Shown here in pieces: positions 27,913 through 37,419 of a stretch of 64,000 nt of DNA. The stretch's first letter is position 1. Every line of letters begins with the position of its first letter. Origin of the DNA: Gaiellaceae bacterium (GTDB lineage: Bacteria; Actinomycetota; Thermoleophilia; Gaiellales; Gaiellaceae). Position numbers and translations under genes: made by a program. Under the pieces are notes generated by a model, which saw only the letters and a program-made list of their open reading frames with translations, was not told the origin of the DNA and did no database searches. The stretch is taken from positions 744,001 to 808,000 of the forward strand of contig BPGK01000001.1 of assembly GCA_026002995.1 (NCBI GenBank), in the 5' to 3' direction.

Positions 27913-28817
27913 AGCTCGGACTCTTGACCGCACCGTTCCCGCACCGCTCGCTCGCGCATGTCGCCGCCTGGGCGGCGAGCGAGGGCTTCGAGGCGCTCGA
28001 GGTCGCCTGCTGGCCCGCGTCGGGCGGCGAGCGCCGCCGCTACGCCGGCACGTCGCACATCGACGTGTCGAAGCTCGACGCCGACGCCGTGCGAGAGGTC
28101 CTCGAGCGGCACGGGCTCGAGATCTCGGCGCTCGCGTACTACCCGAACAACTTGCACCCCGACCCGGCGGAGCGCCGCGCCGCGAACACCCACCTGAAGA
28201 AGGTCATCGACGCGGCTTCCGCGCTCGGCGTGGGCGTCGTGGGGACGTTCGTCGGGCGTGACCAGACGAAGAACGTCCCCGACAACCTCCGCGAGTTCAA
28301 GAAGGTGTGGCCGCGGCTCGTCGCGTACGCGGAGGAGCGCGACGTGCGGATCGCGATCGAGAACTGCCCGATGATCTTCTCCTGGGACGAGTGGCCGGGT
28401 GGGACGAACCTCGCCTCGACGCCCGCGATCTGGGACGAGCTGTTCGCGATCGTGGACAGCCCGAGCTTCGGGCTCAATCTCGACCCGTCCCACCTCGTCT
28501 GGCTCATGATCGACGCCGAGCGCGTCGTCCGCGACTACGCCGCGAAGCTCTTCCACGTGCACGCGAAGGACCTCGAGATCGACCGCGAGGGGCTCTACCG
28601 GCACGGAACCGTGTCGCTCGGGATGGGGTGGCAGGTGCCGCGTCTGCCGGGGCTCGGCGAGGTGCGCTGGGACCGGTTCCTCGCGGCTCTCTACCGGGCC
28701 GGGTACGACTCCGTGATCTCGATCGAGCACGAGGACCGGTCCTTCGAGGGGACGGAGGAGCTCGTGCAGCGCGGGTTCCTCCTGGCGCGGGACACCCTCC
28801 GTCCGCTCATCCACTAG
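27909..28817 (+). CDS. Sugar phosphate isomerase/epimerase (xylose isomerase-like TIM barrel)
   Basis: IAIENCPMIFSWDEWPGG, GLNLDPSHLVWLMID, LFHVHAKDLEID, VISIEHEDRSF. Confidence 0.92.
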   Translation: MKLGLLTAPFPHRSLAHVAAWAASEGFEALEVACWPASGGERRRYAGTSHIDVSKLDADAVREVLERHGLEISALAYYPNNLHPDPAERRAANTHLKKVIDAASALGVGVVGTFVGRDQTKNVPDNLREFKKVWPRLVAYAEERDVRIAIENCPMIFSWDEWPGGTNLASTPAIWDELFAIVDSPSFGLNLDPSHLVWLMIDAERVVRDYAAKLFHVHAKDLEIDREGLYRHGTVSLGMGWQVPRLPGLGEVRWDRFLAALYRAGYDSVISIEHEDRSFEGTEELVQRGFLLARDTLRPLIH

Positions 28818-31800
28818 CGGGCACGAGCGCGAGGCCGATGGTCTCCGCCTCCGCGCGCGCACGAGGCTCGAGCACGCGAGCGCGCGCGAGATCATCCGCT
28901 CGTCCTCGGGAGCGGAGCATCTCCACCCACCACCAGCGCGCGCGAGCCGCCATCGCGCGCGCTCCTCGCGCCTCGCAGGCGGCAAGCGCGTCCTCGAAAT
29001 GGCGCTCCGCCTCGTCGAAGAGCCCCGCGGTCGCCGCCAGTCGCCCGAGGTACGCGTCGACCGGGCCCCAGCAGACGGCAGCACGGGCGACGACCGTCCA
29101 GCGGCCCGAGAACGGTCGCAGCAGGTCGTACGCCTGCGCCGCGGCCCGCGCGTCGCGGAGGATGCCGACGGCGATCGCGTACTCGGCCGCGCCGGCGTAG
29201 AAGTTCATGTCCCGCGGGATCTCGCCCAGCCCTCTCGGCCCGAGGTCGGCGAGCGCCCTGCGCGCCTCCTCCGCCTTACCGGTGACCGCGTGGTGCGCTG
29301 CGAGTCCGCAGCGGAACGCGGGGATGCCGCGCTCGATGCCGCGCTCGAGCATGGCGAGTGCCTGCTCGTGGTTTCGTCCCTGCTCGAGGTCTGCGACCCA
29401 CGACACGAGGCGGGCGTAGAGGGAGGCGTTCGCGTCGCCCGTCCTCGCTCCCGCCGCCTCCATCTCGGCGGCGAGCGCGCGGGCCTCGTCGAAGCGTCCT
29501 TCGACCTCGGCCAGCATCGCCTTCCAGGCGGGCACCCACCACGAGTGGGCGGGGATCGCGAGCGGCTCGGCGAGCCGCGCGTACGCCTCGATCTCCGTGC
29601 GCGCGGCGTCGAGCTCGCCGGCTTCCACGAGGTCGAGCACGAGCCACGTGCGCGCGAGCAGCGAGCGTTCGCGGTCGTCGGCCTCCTCCGCGAGTCGCAC
29701 GAGCTCGTGCGAGACCGCGAGGCGTTCGTCCAGCCGCTCGGGGCTCCACAGCGTCACGCGCCGGGCGTTCAGGGCGTCGACGAGCGCCTCGGGCTCGCTC
29801 GCCTCCCGCGCGAGTCGGACGGCCTCTGCGCCGAGCGCCTCGCGGCGCGACGGAGGGGGCGCGTAGTAGACCTCGATCGCGAGGCGTGAGAGCAGGCGGG
29901 CGCGGAGCGCGGGCTCGCTCTCGCCGAGCACCGCGAGCGCCTCTTCGAAGAGCGCGACGAGCTCCTCGTCCGGGTCGAACACGCTCACGCCGACTCCGCC
30001 GCGGGCGAGCGCCGCCCGAGCGAGCAAGGACGCGTCGCGCTCCTCGCGCGCGACGGCGAGCACGCGCTCGAGCCCCGCGTGCGCCTCGTCGACATCGCCC
30101 GCGCGAAGCTGCATCTCGGCGAGCGCGAGGCCGAGCTCCCCACGCTCGAGAGGGCTCTCGGAGAGCGCGAGCGCCCGTCGGTAGTGCTCCGCAGCCGCCT
30201 GGACGGCGTACACGGCTCGGGTGCGATCCCCGGCTTCGCGGAGCGCGCGCACCGCCTTCGCGGCGAGGTCTTCCGTGGCCGTTTTGGCCGCGCGTGCGTA
30301 CTCGAGCGCCTGCCCGTAGTGGTGTGCGAGCTGCTCCGCTCGACCTTCCGCTCGGTCGGCCGGCAGCGACTCCACCCACTCGGCGGCGAGTCGGTGCAGC
30401 TCCGCTCGACGAGCGCGCGGGATCTGCTCGTACGCGACGTCGCGCACGAGCGGATGCCGGAACCCACGCTCCGACTCGTCGTCGCTCTCGGAGCGCTCCG
30501 GCATGGAGATGAGCTCACGCCGGACGAGCACCGCGAGCCCCTCCTCGATCTGCTGCCGAGTCGCTCCGGAGACGTACGCGAGGGCGCTGGGTGAGAACTC
30601 CTGGCCGAGCACCGCAGCGTCCTGGAGGAGCTCCTTCTCCGGGCGGGCGAGCATGTCGAGACGGGCTGCGATGAGGCCCTGGAGGGACTCCGGGAGCGCG
30701 GGGCCCGAGTCGGAGTCGAGGCCCATACGCACGAGCTCCTCCGCGTACAAGGGGTTCCCCGCAGCGAGTCGCAGGAGCGTGTCTCGCCGCTCCGCCCCGA
30801 GCTCGACGTCGCCGGCGAGGCTCTGGACGAGCCTCATCGTGTCGTCCTCCGACAGCGGTGCCAGGGAGACGACGACCCTGCGCGGGCGCTCCTCCGCCCA
30901 CTGTGGCCGGCAATCGAGAAGCTCGGGACGCGCCGTCGCGAGGACGAGGAGGGGCAGCGCGTCGGCGTTCGCGACGAGGTCGTCGACGAAGGCCAGGACG
31001 GCGTCGTCGGCCCAGTGGAGGTCATCGAGCGCGAGGACGGTGGTACCCCGAGAGGCGACGAGTTCGAAGAAGCGCCGCCAGGCCACCTGCGTCTCCGCTC
31101 GGCCGTCGGCGCGCGACTCCGTCTCGCCGCCGAGCCCGAGGAGCGAACGGACGTGCCCCTCGAGCCAGCGAGCGTCACGCTCGTCGGCGAGCTCCGTGAT
31201 CGCGCTCGCGAGCTTCTCGCGTGCGACCTTCGCTGCATCGCTCTCCCGGATGCCGGCGTACGACGCGACGAGCTCGGCGAGGCTGCGAAAGGCTGCGCCC
31301 TCTCCGTACGGAGGAGTGCGGCCTTCGAGCCAGGTGACGGGAGCACTCTGCGCTCGCACGTGTCGCTCGAGCTCGCGCACGAGCCGCGTCTTGCCGATCC
31401 CGGGGACGCCGACCAGGGTTACGAGCGCCGGCTCCCGCTCGGAGTGCACGTGGCGAAGCGCGGTCAGGAGGCGCTCGAGCTCCTCCGTACGGCCCACGAG
31501 AGGCGCATCTGCGAGTGCCCGCTCTCCGACCGACCGCCGCGGGCGAAGCGGCGCCCACACGCGTACGGGCTCGCTCTTTCCCTTCGCGGAGATCGGCTCG
31601 CGCTCCTCGTACTCGAAGACCCGCGCCGTCGCGCGGTACGTGGGCTCGCCGACGAGGATGCCGTTCGTCGGCGCCGCCGACTGGATACGCGCCGCGGTGT
31701 TGACCGCGTCGCCCGCGACGATCCCCATCCCGGTCGTCGTCTGCTCCAGGGCGACGAGCGCGGGGCCCGTGTTGATGCCGAGACGCACGTCGATGTCGTC

Positions 31801-32097
31801 CTCCGCGAGTGCCCACTCGCGGATCGCGAGGGCTGCCCGCACCGCGCGCTCCGGGTCGTCCTCGTGTGCGACGGGAGCGCCGAAGACGCCGAGGACGGCG
31901 TCGCCGATGAACTTGTCGACGACTCCCCCATGAGCCTCGAGCGTCTCGCGAACGTGCTCGTAGTACCGCGTCAGGAGTGCTCGCACGTCCTCGGGGTCGA
32001 GCTCCTCGGAGCGCTCCGTGAAGCCGACGAGATCCGAGAAGAAGACCGTGATCACTCGGCGCTCCTCGCGCGCGGACCCCGTGTGCGCGCCGCTCAT
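28807..32097 (-). CDS. Class III adenylate/guanylate cyclase - AAA ATPase - TPR regulator
   Basis: VITVFFSDLVGFTERSEELDPEDV...VDKFIGDAVLGVFGAPVAHEDDPERAVRAALAI cyclase domain; GVPGIGKTRLVREL Walker A; long Ala/Leu-rich helical repeats. Confidence 0.93.
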   Translation of the reverse strand: MSGAHTGSAREERRVITVFFSDLVGFTERSEELDPEDVRALLTRYYEHVRETLEAHGGVVDKFIGDAVLGVFGAPVAHEDDPERAVRAALAIREWALAEDDIDVRLGINTGPALVALEQTTTGMGIVAGDAVNTAARIQSAAPTNGILVGEPTYRATARVFEYEEREPISAKGKSEPVRVWAPLRPRRSVGERALADAPLVGRTEELERLLTALRHVHSEREPALVTLVGVPGIGKTRLVRELERHVRAQSAPVTWLEGRTPPYGEGAAFRSLAELVASYAGIRESDAAKVAREKLASAITELADERDARWLEGHVRSLLGLGGETESRADGRAETQVAWRRFFELVASRGTTVLALDDLHWADDAVLAFVDDLVANADALPLLVLATARPELLDCRPQWAEERPRRVVVSLAPLSEDDTMRLVQSLAGDVELGAERRDTLLRLAAGNPLYAEELVRMGLDSDSGPALPESLQGLIAARLDMLARPEKELLQDAAVLGQEFSPSALAYVSGATRQQIEEGLAVLVRRELISMPERSESDDESERGFRHPLVRDVAYEQIPRARRAELHRLAAEWVESLPADRAEGRAEQLAHHYGQALEYARAAKTATEDLAAKAVRALREAGDRTRAVYAVQAAAEHYRRALALSESPLERGELGLALAEMQLRAGDVDEAHAGLERVLAVAREERDASLLARAALARGGVGVSVFDPDEELVALFEEALAVLGESEPALRARLLSRLAIEVYYAPPPSRREALGAEAVRLAREASEPEALVDALNARRVTLWSPERLDERLAVSHELVRLAEEADDRERSLLARTWLVLDLVEAGELDAARTEIEAYARLAEPLAIPAHSWWVPAWKAMLAEVEGRFDEARALAAEMEAAGARTGDANASLYARLVSWVADLEQGRNHEQALAMLERGIERGIPAFRCGLAAHHAVTGKAEEARRALADLGPRGLGEIPRDMNFYAGAAEYAIAVGILRDARAAAQAYDLLRPFSGRWTVVARAAVCWGPVDAYLGRLAATAGLFDEAERHFEDALAACEARGARAMAARARWWWVEMLRSRGRADDLARARVLEPRARAEAETIGLALVPASG

Positions 32098-32122
32098 GCG
32101 GCAAGCGTATGAGATCGGCCGC

Positions 32123-32563
32123 TCAGGCCGAAGACGCGCACGCTGCGCACGCGCCGTGGAGGACGACGTCGTGGCGGTCGAGCTCGTAGCCGTGCGCGCT
32201 CGCGACACCCTCGAGGCGGCGCTCGAGGGCGGGGTCGTCGAACGTCTCGACCCGCCCGCAGGTGTCGCAGACGAGATGGTGGTGGTGCTCTCCGCCCGGG
32301 AGCGCCGGCTCGAACCGGGCGGCGCCGTCGCCGAGATCGATCCGGTGAACGAGCCCGGCCTCAGCGAGCTGCTCGAGCGCGCGGTAGACGCTCGCGATGC
32401 CGACCCGCTTCCCTTCTCCGCGGAGGGCGTCGAAGAGCTCCTGCGCCGAGAGGCAGCAGTCCTGCCGCGCAAGGCAGGCGATGACCTCGTCGCGGGCAGC
32501 GCCCCCGCGGGCGCCTCGGCGGCGCAGCTCCTCGCGAACGTGATGCGCCCATGCCTCGTGCAT
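32123..32563 (-). CDS. zur: Fur-family transcriptional regulator (probable Zur)
   Basis: CLARQDCCLSAQELFDALRGEGKRVGIASVYRALEQLAEAGLVHRIDLGDG; HHHHLVCDTCGRVETFDD; CAACA; divergent from znuACB. Confidence 0.9.
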   Translation of the reverse strand: MHEAWAHHVREELRRRGARGGAARDEVIACLARQDCCLSAQELFDALRGEGKRVGIASVYRALEQLAEAGLVHRIDLGDGAARFEPALPGGEHHHHLVCDTCGRVETFDDPALERRLEGVASAHGYELDRHDVVLHGACAACASSA

Positions 32564-32572
32564 AGACCAAGA

Positions 32573-32587
32573 GGATAGTGGTTCTCA
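32573..32587. promoter_or_regulatory. Candidate Zur/Fur-type operator
   Basis: GGATAGTGGTTCTCA / TGAGAACCACTATCC resembles 7-1-7 TGATAATNATTATCA; in the 55-bp zur-znuA divergent intergenic region. Confidence 0.45.
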
Positions 32588-32618
32588 CTCTCTTTCCGTG
32601 GTATGCTTCCCACTCGAT

Positions 32619-33506
32619 ATGCGAAAGAGAATCGTTCCCATCTTTCTCGCCGCAGCCCTCGCGCTCCTCGCGAGTGCCTGCGGCGGCGGCGGCGAGTCGA
32701 GGTCGCAGACGCGGATCGTCGCCGCCTTCTATCCGCTCGCGTTCCTCGCGGAGCGGCTCGCGCCTACCGCCGAGGTGACGACGCTGACGCCGGCTGGCGC
32801 CGAGCCGCACGACCTGGAGCTGACCCCGCGCGAGGTCGCTGCGCTCGCCGACGCGGACCTCGTGCTCTATCTGGGCCAGGGTTTCCAGCCCGCGCTCGAG
32901 CGCGCGGTGCGCGGGAAGGCGAACGCGCTCGACCTCCTCGACGGCCTGGAGCTGATCGAGGGCTCCGAGGGCGACGGGAGTCACTCGGAGGGCGACGGCA
33001 GTCACGCGCTCGACCCCCACGTCTGGCTCGACCCTCTGCGCTTCGCCGCGATGGCCGAACGCGTCGCCGAGGCGCTCGGCGAGCCCGGGGCGGCCGACGG
33101 TCTCGTCGCGGACCTCCAGGAGCTCGACGAGGAGTTCCGCGATGGACTCGCCGACTGCGAGCGGGACGTCATCGTGACGAGCCACGCCGCGTTCGGCTAC
33201 CTCGCCGACGCATACGGGCTCCGCCAGCTCGCGCTGAGCGGGCTCTCCCCCGAGGCGGAGCCGTCGCCGCGCGCGCTCGAGGGGCTCGTTGCCGAGGTGC
33301 GCAGGTCGCAAGCGACGACCGTGTTCTTCGAGACGCTCGTCTCGCCAAAGGTGGCCGAGACGGTCGCGCGCGAAGCGGGGGTGCGGACCGCCGTCCTCAA
33401 TCCGCTCGAGGGCCTGACCGAGCAGGAGCTCGAGAACGGAGCAGACTACGTTTCCGTCATGCGCGAGAACCTCGCGGCCCTCCGGCAGGCCCTCGGGTGC
33501 GCGTAG
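32619..33506 (+). CDS. znuA: Zinc ABC transporter substrate-binding lipoprotein
   Basis: Lipobox LLASACGGGG; TPAGAEPHDLELTPREV; DPHVWLDPLRFAAMAERVAEALG; TSHAAFGYLADAYGL. Confidence 0.93.
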   Translation: MRKRIVPIFLAAALALLASACGGGGESRSQTRIVAAFYPLAFLAERLAPTAEVTTLTPAGAEPHDLELTPREVAALADADLVLYLGQGFQPALERAVRGKANALDLLDGLELIEGSEGDGSHSEGDGSHALDPHVWLDPLRFAAMAERVAEALGEPGAADGLVADLQELDEEFRDGLADCERDVIVTSHAAFGYLADAYGLRQLALSGLSPEAEPSPRALEGLVAEVRRSQATTVFFETLVSPKVAETVAREAGVRTAVLNPLEGLTEQELENGADYVSVMRENLAALRQALGCA

Positions 33507-34222
33507 CTCCGGTCGTCGAGCTCCGCTCCGTCTCCTTCGCCTACCCGCGCGGCGGCGACGTCCTCCGCGATGTCGACCTCGTCGTCCTTCCCGGCGAGTT
33601 CGTCGCCATCGCCGGCCCGAACGGGGGTGGCAAGACGACGCTCGTGCGGATCGTCCTCGGCCTACTCGCTCCGACGTCGGGCTCTGCATGGCTCTTCGGC
33701 GAGCCGGCTGCGTCGGTCTCGCAGAGGCGACGGCTCGGGTACCTGCCGCAGCGCGCGCAGCTCCGGGTGGAGGCGCCGGTCACCGTGCGCGAGGTGGTCG
33801 CGGCCGGGAGGCTCCCGGCGACGAGGCTCCTCGGGCGCCTGCGTCCGGAGGATCGTGCGAAGATCGACGAGGCGATCGAGCGCGTCGGCCTGGCGGAGCA
33901 GGCCGACGCCGAGCTCCGTCGGCTCTCCGGCGGGCAGCAGCAGCGCGCGCTCATCGCGAAGGCGCTCGCCGGCGAGCCGTCTCTCCTCGCGCTCGACGAG
34001 CCGACGACGGGCGTGGACGTCGAGTCGCAGGAGGCGCTCGCCGAGCTTCTCGCGCACCTGAACGAGGAGCTCGGCGTCACGATCCTCTACGTGTCGCACG
34101 AGTTCGGCGCCGTCGAGCGACACGTAGAGCGGATCGTGCTCGTGCGCGGCGGCATCGTCTTCGACGGCCCGCCCGGCGAGCTGCCGGGCGTGTGGCACGA
34201 CCCGTCGCACACCCATGTTTGA
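33497..34222 (+). CDS. znuC: Zinc ABC transporter ATP-binding protein
   Basis: IAGPNGGGKTTLVRIVLGLL; LSGGQQQRALIAKALAGEPSLLALDEPTTGVD. Confidence 0.93.
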   Translation: MRVAPVVELRSVSFAYPRGGDVLRDVDLVVLPGEFVAIAGPNGGGKTTLVRIVLGLLAPTSGSAWLFGEPAASVSQRRRLGYLPQRAQLRVEAPVTVREVVAAGRLPATRLLGRLRPEDRAKIDEAIERVGLAEQADAELRRLSGGQQQRALIAKALAGEPSLLALDEPTTGVDVESQEALAELLAHLNEELGVTILYVSHEFGAVERHVERIVLVRGGIVFDGPPGELPGVWHDPSHTHV

Positions 34223-35015
34223 GCTCGAGTTCATGCGACTCGCGTTCGTCGCCGGCGCGGTCGTCGGCGTGCTGGCGCCCGCGGTCGGCTTCTTCCTCGT
34301 CCAGCGCCAGCTGAGTCTCGTCGGGGACGGGATCGGCCACGTCGCCTTCGCGGGTGTCGCGCTCGGGATCCTCCTCGACGTCTCGCCGGTGCTCACGGCG
34401 CTCGCCGCCGCCGCGGTCGGAGGAGTCGCGATCGAGTGGCTGCGCTCCCGTCGGGCCACTGCCGGCGACCAGGCGCTCGCGCTCGTCTTCTATACGGGAA
34501 TCGCCGCGGGTGTCGTGTTCGTCGCGCTCGCGGGGTCGCTCGACGTCGGGCTCTTCCAGTACCTCTTCGGCTCTATCCTCACCGTCACGCGCGCGGACGT
34601 CGCGCTCGTCGTCTCGCTCGGCGTCGTGGGCCTCGCGGTCGTCGCGCTCCTCTACCGGGCGCTCTGCGCGGTCACCATCGACGAGGAGGGCGCGCGCGTC
34701 TCGGGGATCCCCGTCGCAGCCCTGAACGTCACGCTCGTCGTCCTGACTGCGCTCACGGTCGCGCTCGCGATGCGCATCGTCGGGATCCTCTTGATCGCGG
34801 CCCTCATGGTGCTACCTGTCACCGCGGCAGCGCGCGTCGCTTGGAGCCTCGCGTCCGCGCTCGGCCTCTCGATCGGCGTCGGACTCGGGTCGGTCGTCGC
34901 CGGGCTGACCGCGGCGTACTACCTCGACCTGCCACCGGGTGGGACGATCGTGCTCGTGGCCGCCGCCTGCGTGCTCGTCACGGCCGCCGTCGGCGGCCTA
35001 CGAGCCGCCGCCTGA
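34215..35015 (+). CDS. znuB: Zinc ABC transporter permease
   Basis: ABC-3 permease pattern VQRQLSLVGDGIGHVAFAGVALG; multi-TM. Confidence 0.93.
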   Translation: MFELEFMRLAFVAGAVVGVLAPAVGFFLVQRQLSLVGDGIGHVAFAGVALGILLDVSPVLTALAAAAVGGVAIEWLRSRRATAGDQALALVFYTGIAAGVVFVALAGSLDVGLFQYLFGSILTVTRADVALVVSLGVVGLAVVALLYRALCAVTIDEEGARVSGIPVAALNVTLVVLTALTVALAMRIVGILLIAALMVLPVTAAARVAWSLASALGLSIGVGLGSVVAGLTAAYYLDLPPGGTIVLVAAACVLVTAAVGGLRAAA

Positions 35016-35963
35016 GTCGAGCGCCGCTCGGCGGAAGTGCTCGACCGTCGCTCTCACGCCCTCCGCGAGCGGGGTGTGGGGGAGCGGGCCGACGAGTCTC
35101 TCGAGCAGCTTCGCCTCGAGCTCGTCGGGAAACGGGAGCTGCCCGTCCTGGAACGTCACCCGGCCGGCGACCTCGGGGGCGGCGGCCTCGATCGCGGCGA
35201 CGACCTCGGCCATCGTCGCCCGCTCGCCGGGGTAGTTCGCGACCCAGGCGCCCTCCGTCGCCGCGCGGGCGGCGAGCGCGAGCGCGCGCCCGACGTCCGG
35301 GGCGTAGTCGTACTGCGCCCGACCGCCGTAGGCGATCTCGTACCCCTCGCCGCGCGCGGCCGCCTCCATCGCGAGCGACGGCCCCGAGGTCAAGCCCTGG
35401 TCGCGACCGGGCCCGTACACGACGTACGGGCGGATGCCGATGGAGGGGACGTCGAAGTCGTGCCAGTAGATCCGCGCCGTGCCCTCGTTCGCGAGCTTGT
35501 AGACCCCGTACAGCGTGGAGGGAGCGGTACCGCCGGACTCGGGAGCGGGTGAGCGGTCGGCGGCGTTGTAGACGGCGGCCGAGCTCGTGTAGGCGAGCCC
35601 CGGAATCCGACCGAGGCGCTCGCGCACGGCCTCGAAGACGACGACGGTGCCGGACACGTTGACGAGCGCACCGCGCACCGGGTCGGCGCGACAGAACGGG
35701 ACCTGGAGCGCCGCGAGGTGCACGACGCGGGTGATCGCGTGCTCGTCGAGCGCCCGTCCGAGCTGGGCGCCGTCGGTGACGTCTCCGCGGACGAGCGTGA
35801 CCCGTCGCCGCTCGGCGTCGTCGAGGACGAGTCGCAGGCGCGCGTCGTCGCCGCCGAGGTCGTAGCCGACGGGCTCCTCGCCGAGGTCGATGAGCGCCTT
35901 CAGCGTCCATACGCCGAGGCAGCCGAGGGCTCCGGTGACGAGCGTACGCTCCCGCTCAGGCAC
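34998..35963 (-). CDS. NAD-dependent epimerase/dehydratase
   Basis: LVTGALGCLGVWTLKALIDLG; RVVHLAALQVPFCRADPVRGALVNVSGT; YGVYKLANE. Confidence 0.92.
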   Translation of the reverse strand: MPERERTLVTGALGCLGVWTLKALIDLGEEPVGYDLGGDDARLRLVLDDAERRRVTLVRGDVTDGAQLGRALDEHAITRVVHLAALQVPFCRADPVRGALVNVSGTVVVFEAVRERLGRIPGLAYTSSAAVYNAADRSPAPESGGTAPSTLYGVYKLANEGTARIYWHDFDVPSIGIRPYVVYGPGRDQGLTSGPSLAMEAAARGEGYEIAYGGRAQYDYAPDVGRALALAARAATEGAWVANYPGERATMAEVVAAIEAAAPEVAGRVTFQDGQLPFPDELEAKLLERLVGPLPHTPLAEGVRATVEHFRRAALDSGGGS

Positions 35964-37419
35964 GCGGCGCGTCCTGGTAGACGGTGACGACGTCCGTGTA
36001 GAACTCGATCGCCGCCCGGCCCTGCTCGTGCGGCCCCCAGCCCGAGCCCTTGATGCCGCCGAAGGGGACGTGCACGTCCGCGCCGGCGGTCTGCGAATTC
36101 ACGTGGATGATCCCGGCGCCGACCGCATCCGCGAAGCGCTGGGCCTCGCCGAGGTCGCGTGTGAAGATCGACGCCGAGAGCCCGTAGCGGACGGCGTTCG
36201 CCCGCTCGACCGCCTCGTCGAGGGTCGAGAAGCGGTAGAGGGAGGTGACCGGGCCGAAGACCTCCTCGCAGGAGAGCTCGGCGTCGTCGGCGAGGCCCTC
36301 GAACACCGTGGGCGCGATGAGGTAGGCCTCGGCGTGGGCGCGCTCGCCGCCGGCGAGCACCCTGCCGCCCTCACCGCGGGCGCGCTCGATGGCGCCGAGG
36401 ATCTCCTCGAGCGCGCTCTCGGTCACCACCGGGCCGACCTCTGTCTCCGGGTCGGCCGGATCGCCGACCTTGCCGGCCTCGATCCGCGCGAGGAAGCGCG
36501 CTCGGAAGTCGTCGTAGACGGCGTCCTGCACGAAGATGCGGCGCGTCGCGGTGCACTTCTGACCCGCCGACCAGAACGCACCCGCGTAGGCCGCCTCGAC
36601 GGCGCGGTCGAGCTCGGCGGCTGCGGTGACGACGAGCGGGTTGTGGCCGCCGAGCTCGAGCTGGACGCGGCAGTCGCGCTCGGTCGCCTGCGCGCGCACG
36701 CTGCGACCGACGGCGACGGAGCCGGTGAACGAGAGGGCCCGCACGGCGCTGTTCGCGACGATCTCGGCTCCGGCGGTCGAGCCGGCGCCGGTCAGCACGT
36801 TGAGGACGCCCGCGGGCAGACCGGCCTCTGCGAAGCAGCCCGCGACGTGCAGCCCGGTGCGGGGCGCCTCGTACCCGAGCTTGAGTACGACCGTGTTGCC
36901 GTAGATCAAGGCCGGCGCGAGCTTCCAGACCGGGATCGCGATCGGGAAGTTCCAGGGCGTGATGAGGCCGACGACCCCGAGCGGCCGCCGCATGGTGTAG
37001 AGCCGCTGGTCGGGGACGGAGGGCTCGTAGAGCTCGCCGATCGGCCGCCACGCCTCGCCGGCGGAGTAGCGGAGAATCGCCGCGGCACGGAGCGTCTCCA
37101 GCCGCGCCTCGCGCAGCGGCTTGCCCATCTCGGCCGTCATGTCCTGCGCGATCCGCTCGGCGCGCGCCTCGATCGCGTCCGCGGCCCGGTGGAAGAAGGC
37201 GCCCCGGTGGGCGGCCGGGAGCGCAGACCAGGCGGGGAAGGCCTCCCGAGCCGCGGCGATCGCGGCGCGGGCATCCTCGGCGCTCGAGGCCTGGTAGACG
37301 CCGGTGACCTCGGAGGGACGCCAGGGATTGCGCTTCTCGTACGTCTCGCCGCTAGAGGACTCGATCCACTCGCCGCCGATGTAGTTCAGGCCGGCGCGTG
37401 TCGTGACGGTCTCGGTCAT
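35956..37419 (-). CDS. Aldehyde dehydrogenase (alpha-ketoglutarate semialdehyde DH-like)
   Basis: GVVGLITPWNFPIAIPVWKLAPAL; LELGGHNPLVV; SAGQKCTATRRIFV. Confidence 0.93.
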   Translation of the reverse strand: MTETVTTRAGLNYIGGEWIESSSGETYEKRNPWRPSEVTGVYQASSAEDARAAIAAAREAFPAWSALPAAHRGAFFHRAADAIEARAERIAQDMTAEMGKPLREARLETLRAAAILRYSAGEAWRPIGELYEPSVPDQRLYTMRRPLGVVGLITPWNFPIAIPVWKLAPALIYGNTVVLKLGYEAPRTGLHVAGCFAEAGLPAGVLNVLTGAGSTAGAEIVANSAVRALSFTGSVAVGRSVRAQATERDCRVQLELGGHNPLVVTAAAELDRAVEAAYAGAFWSAGQKCTATRRIFVQDAVYDDFRARFLARIEAGKVGDPADPETEVGPVVTESALEEILGAIERARGEGGRVLAGGERAHAEAYLIAPTVFEGLADDAELSCEEVFGPVTSLYRFSTLDEAVERANAVRYGLSASIFTRDLGEAQRFADAVGAGIIHVNSQTAGADVHVPFGGIKGSGWGPHEQGRAAIEFYTDVVTVYQDAPRA

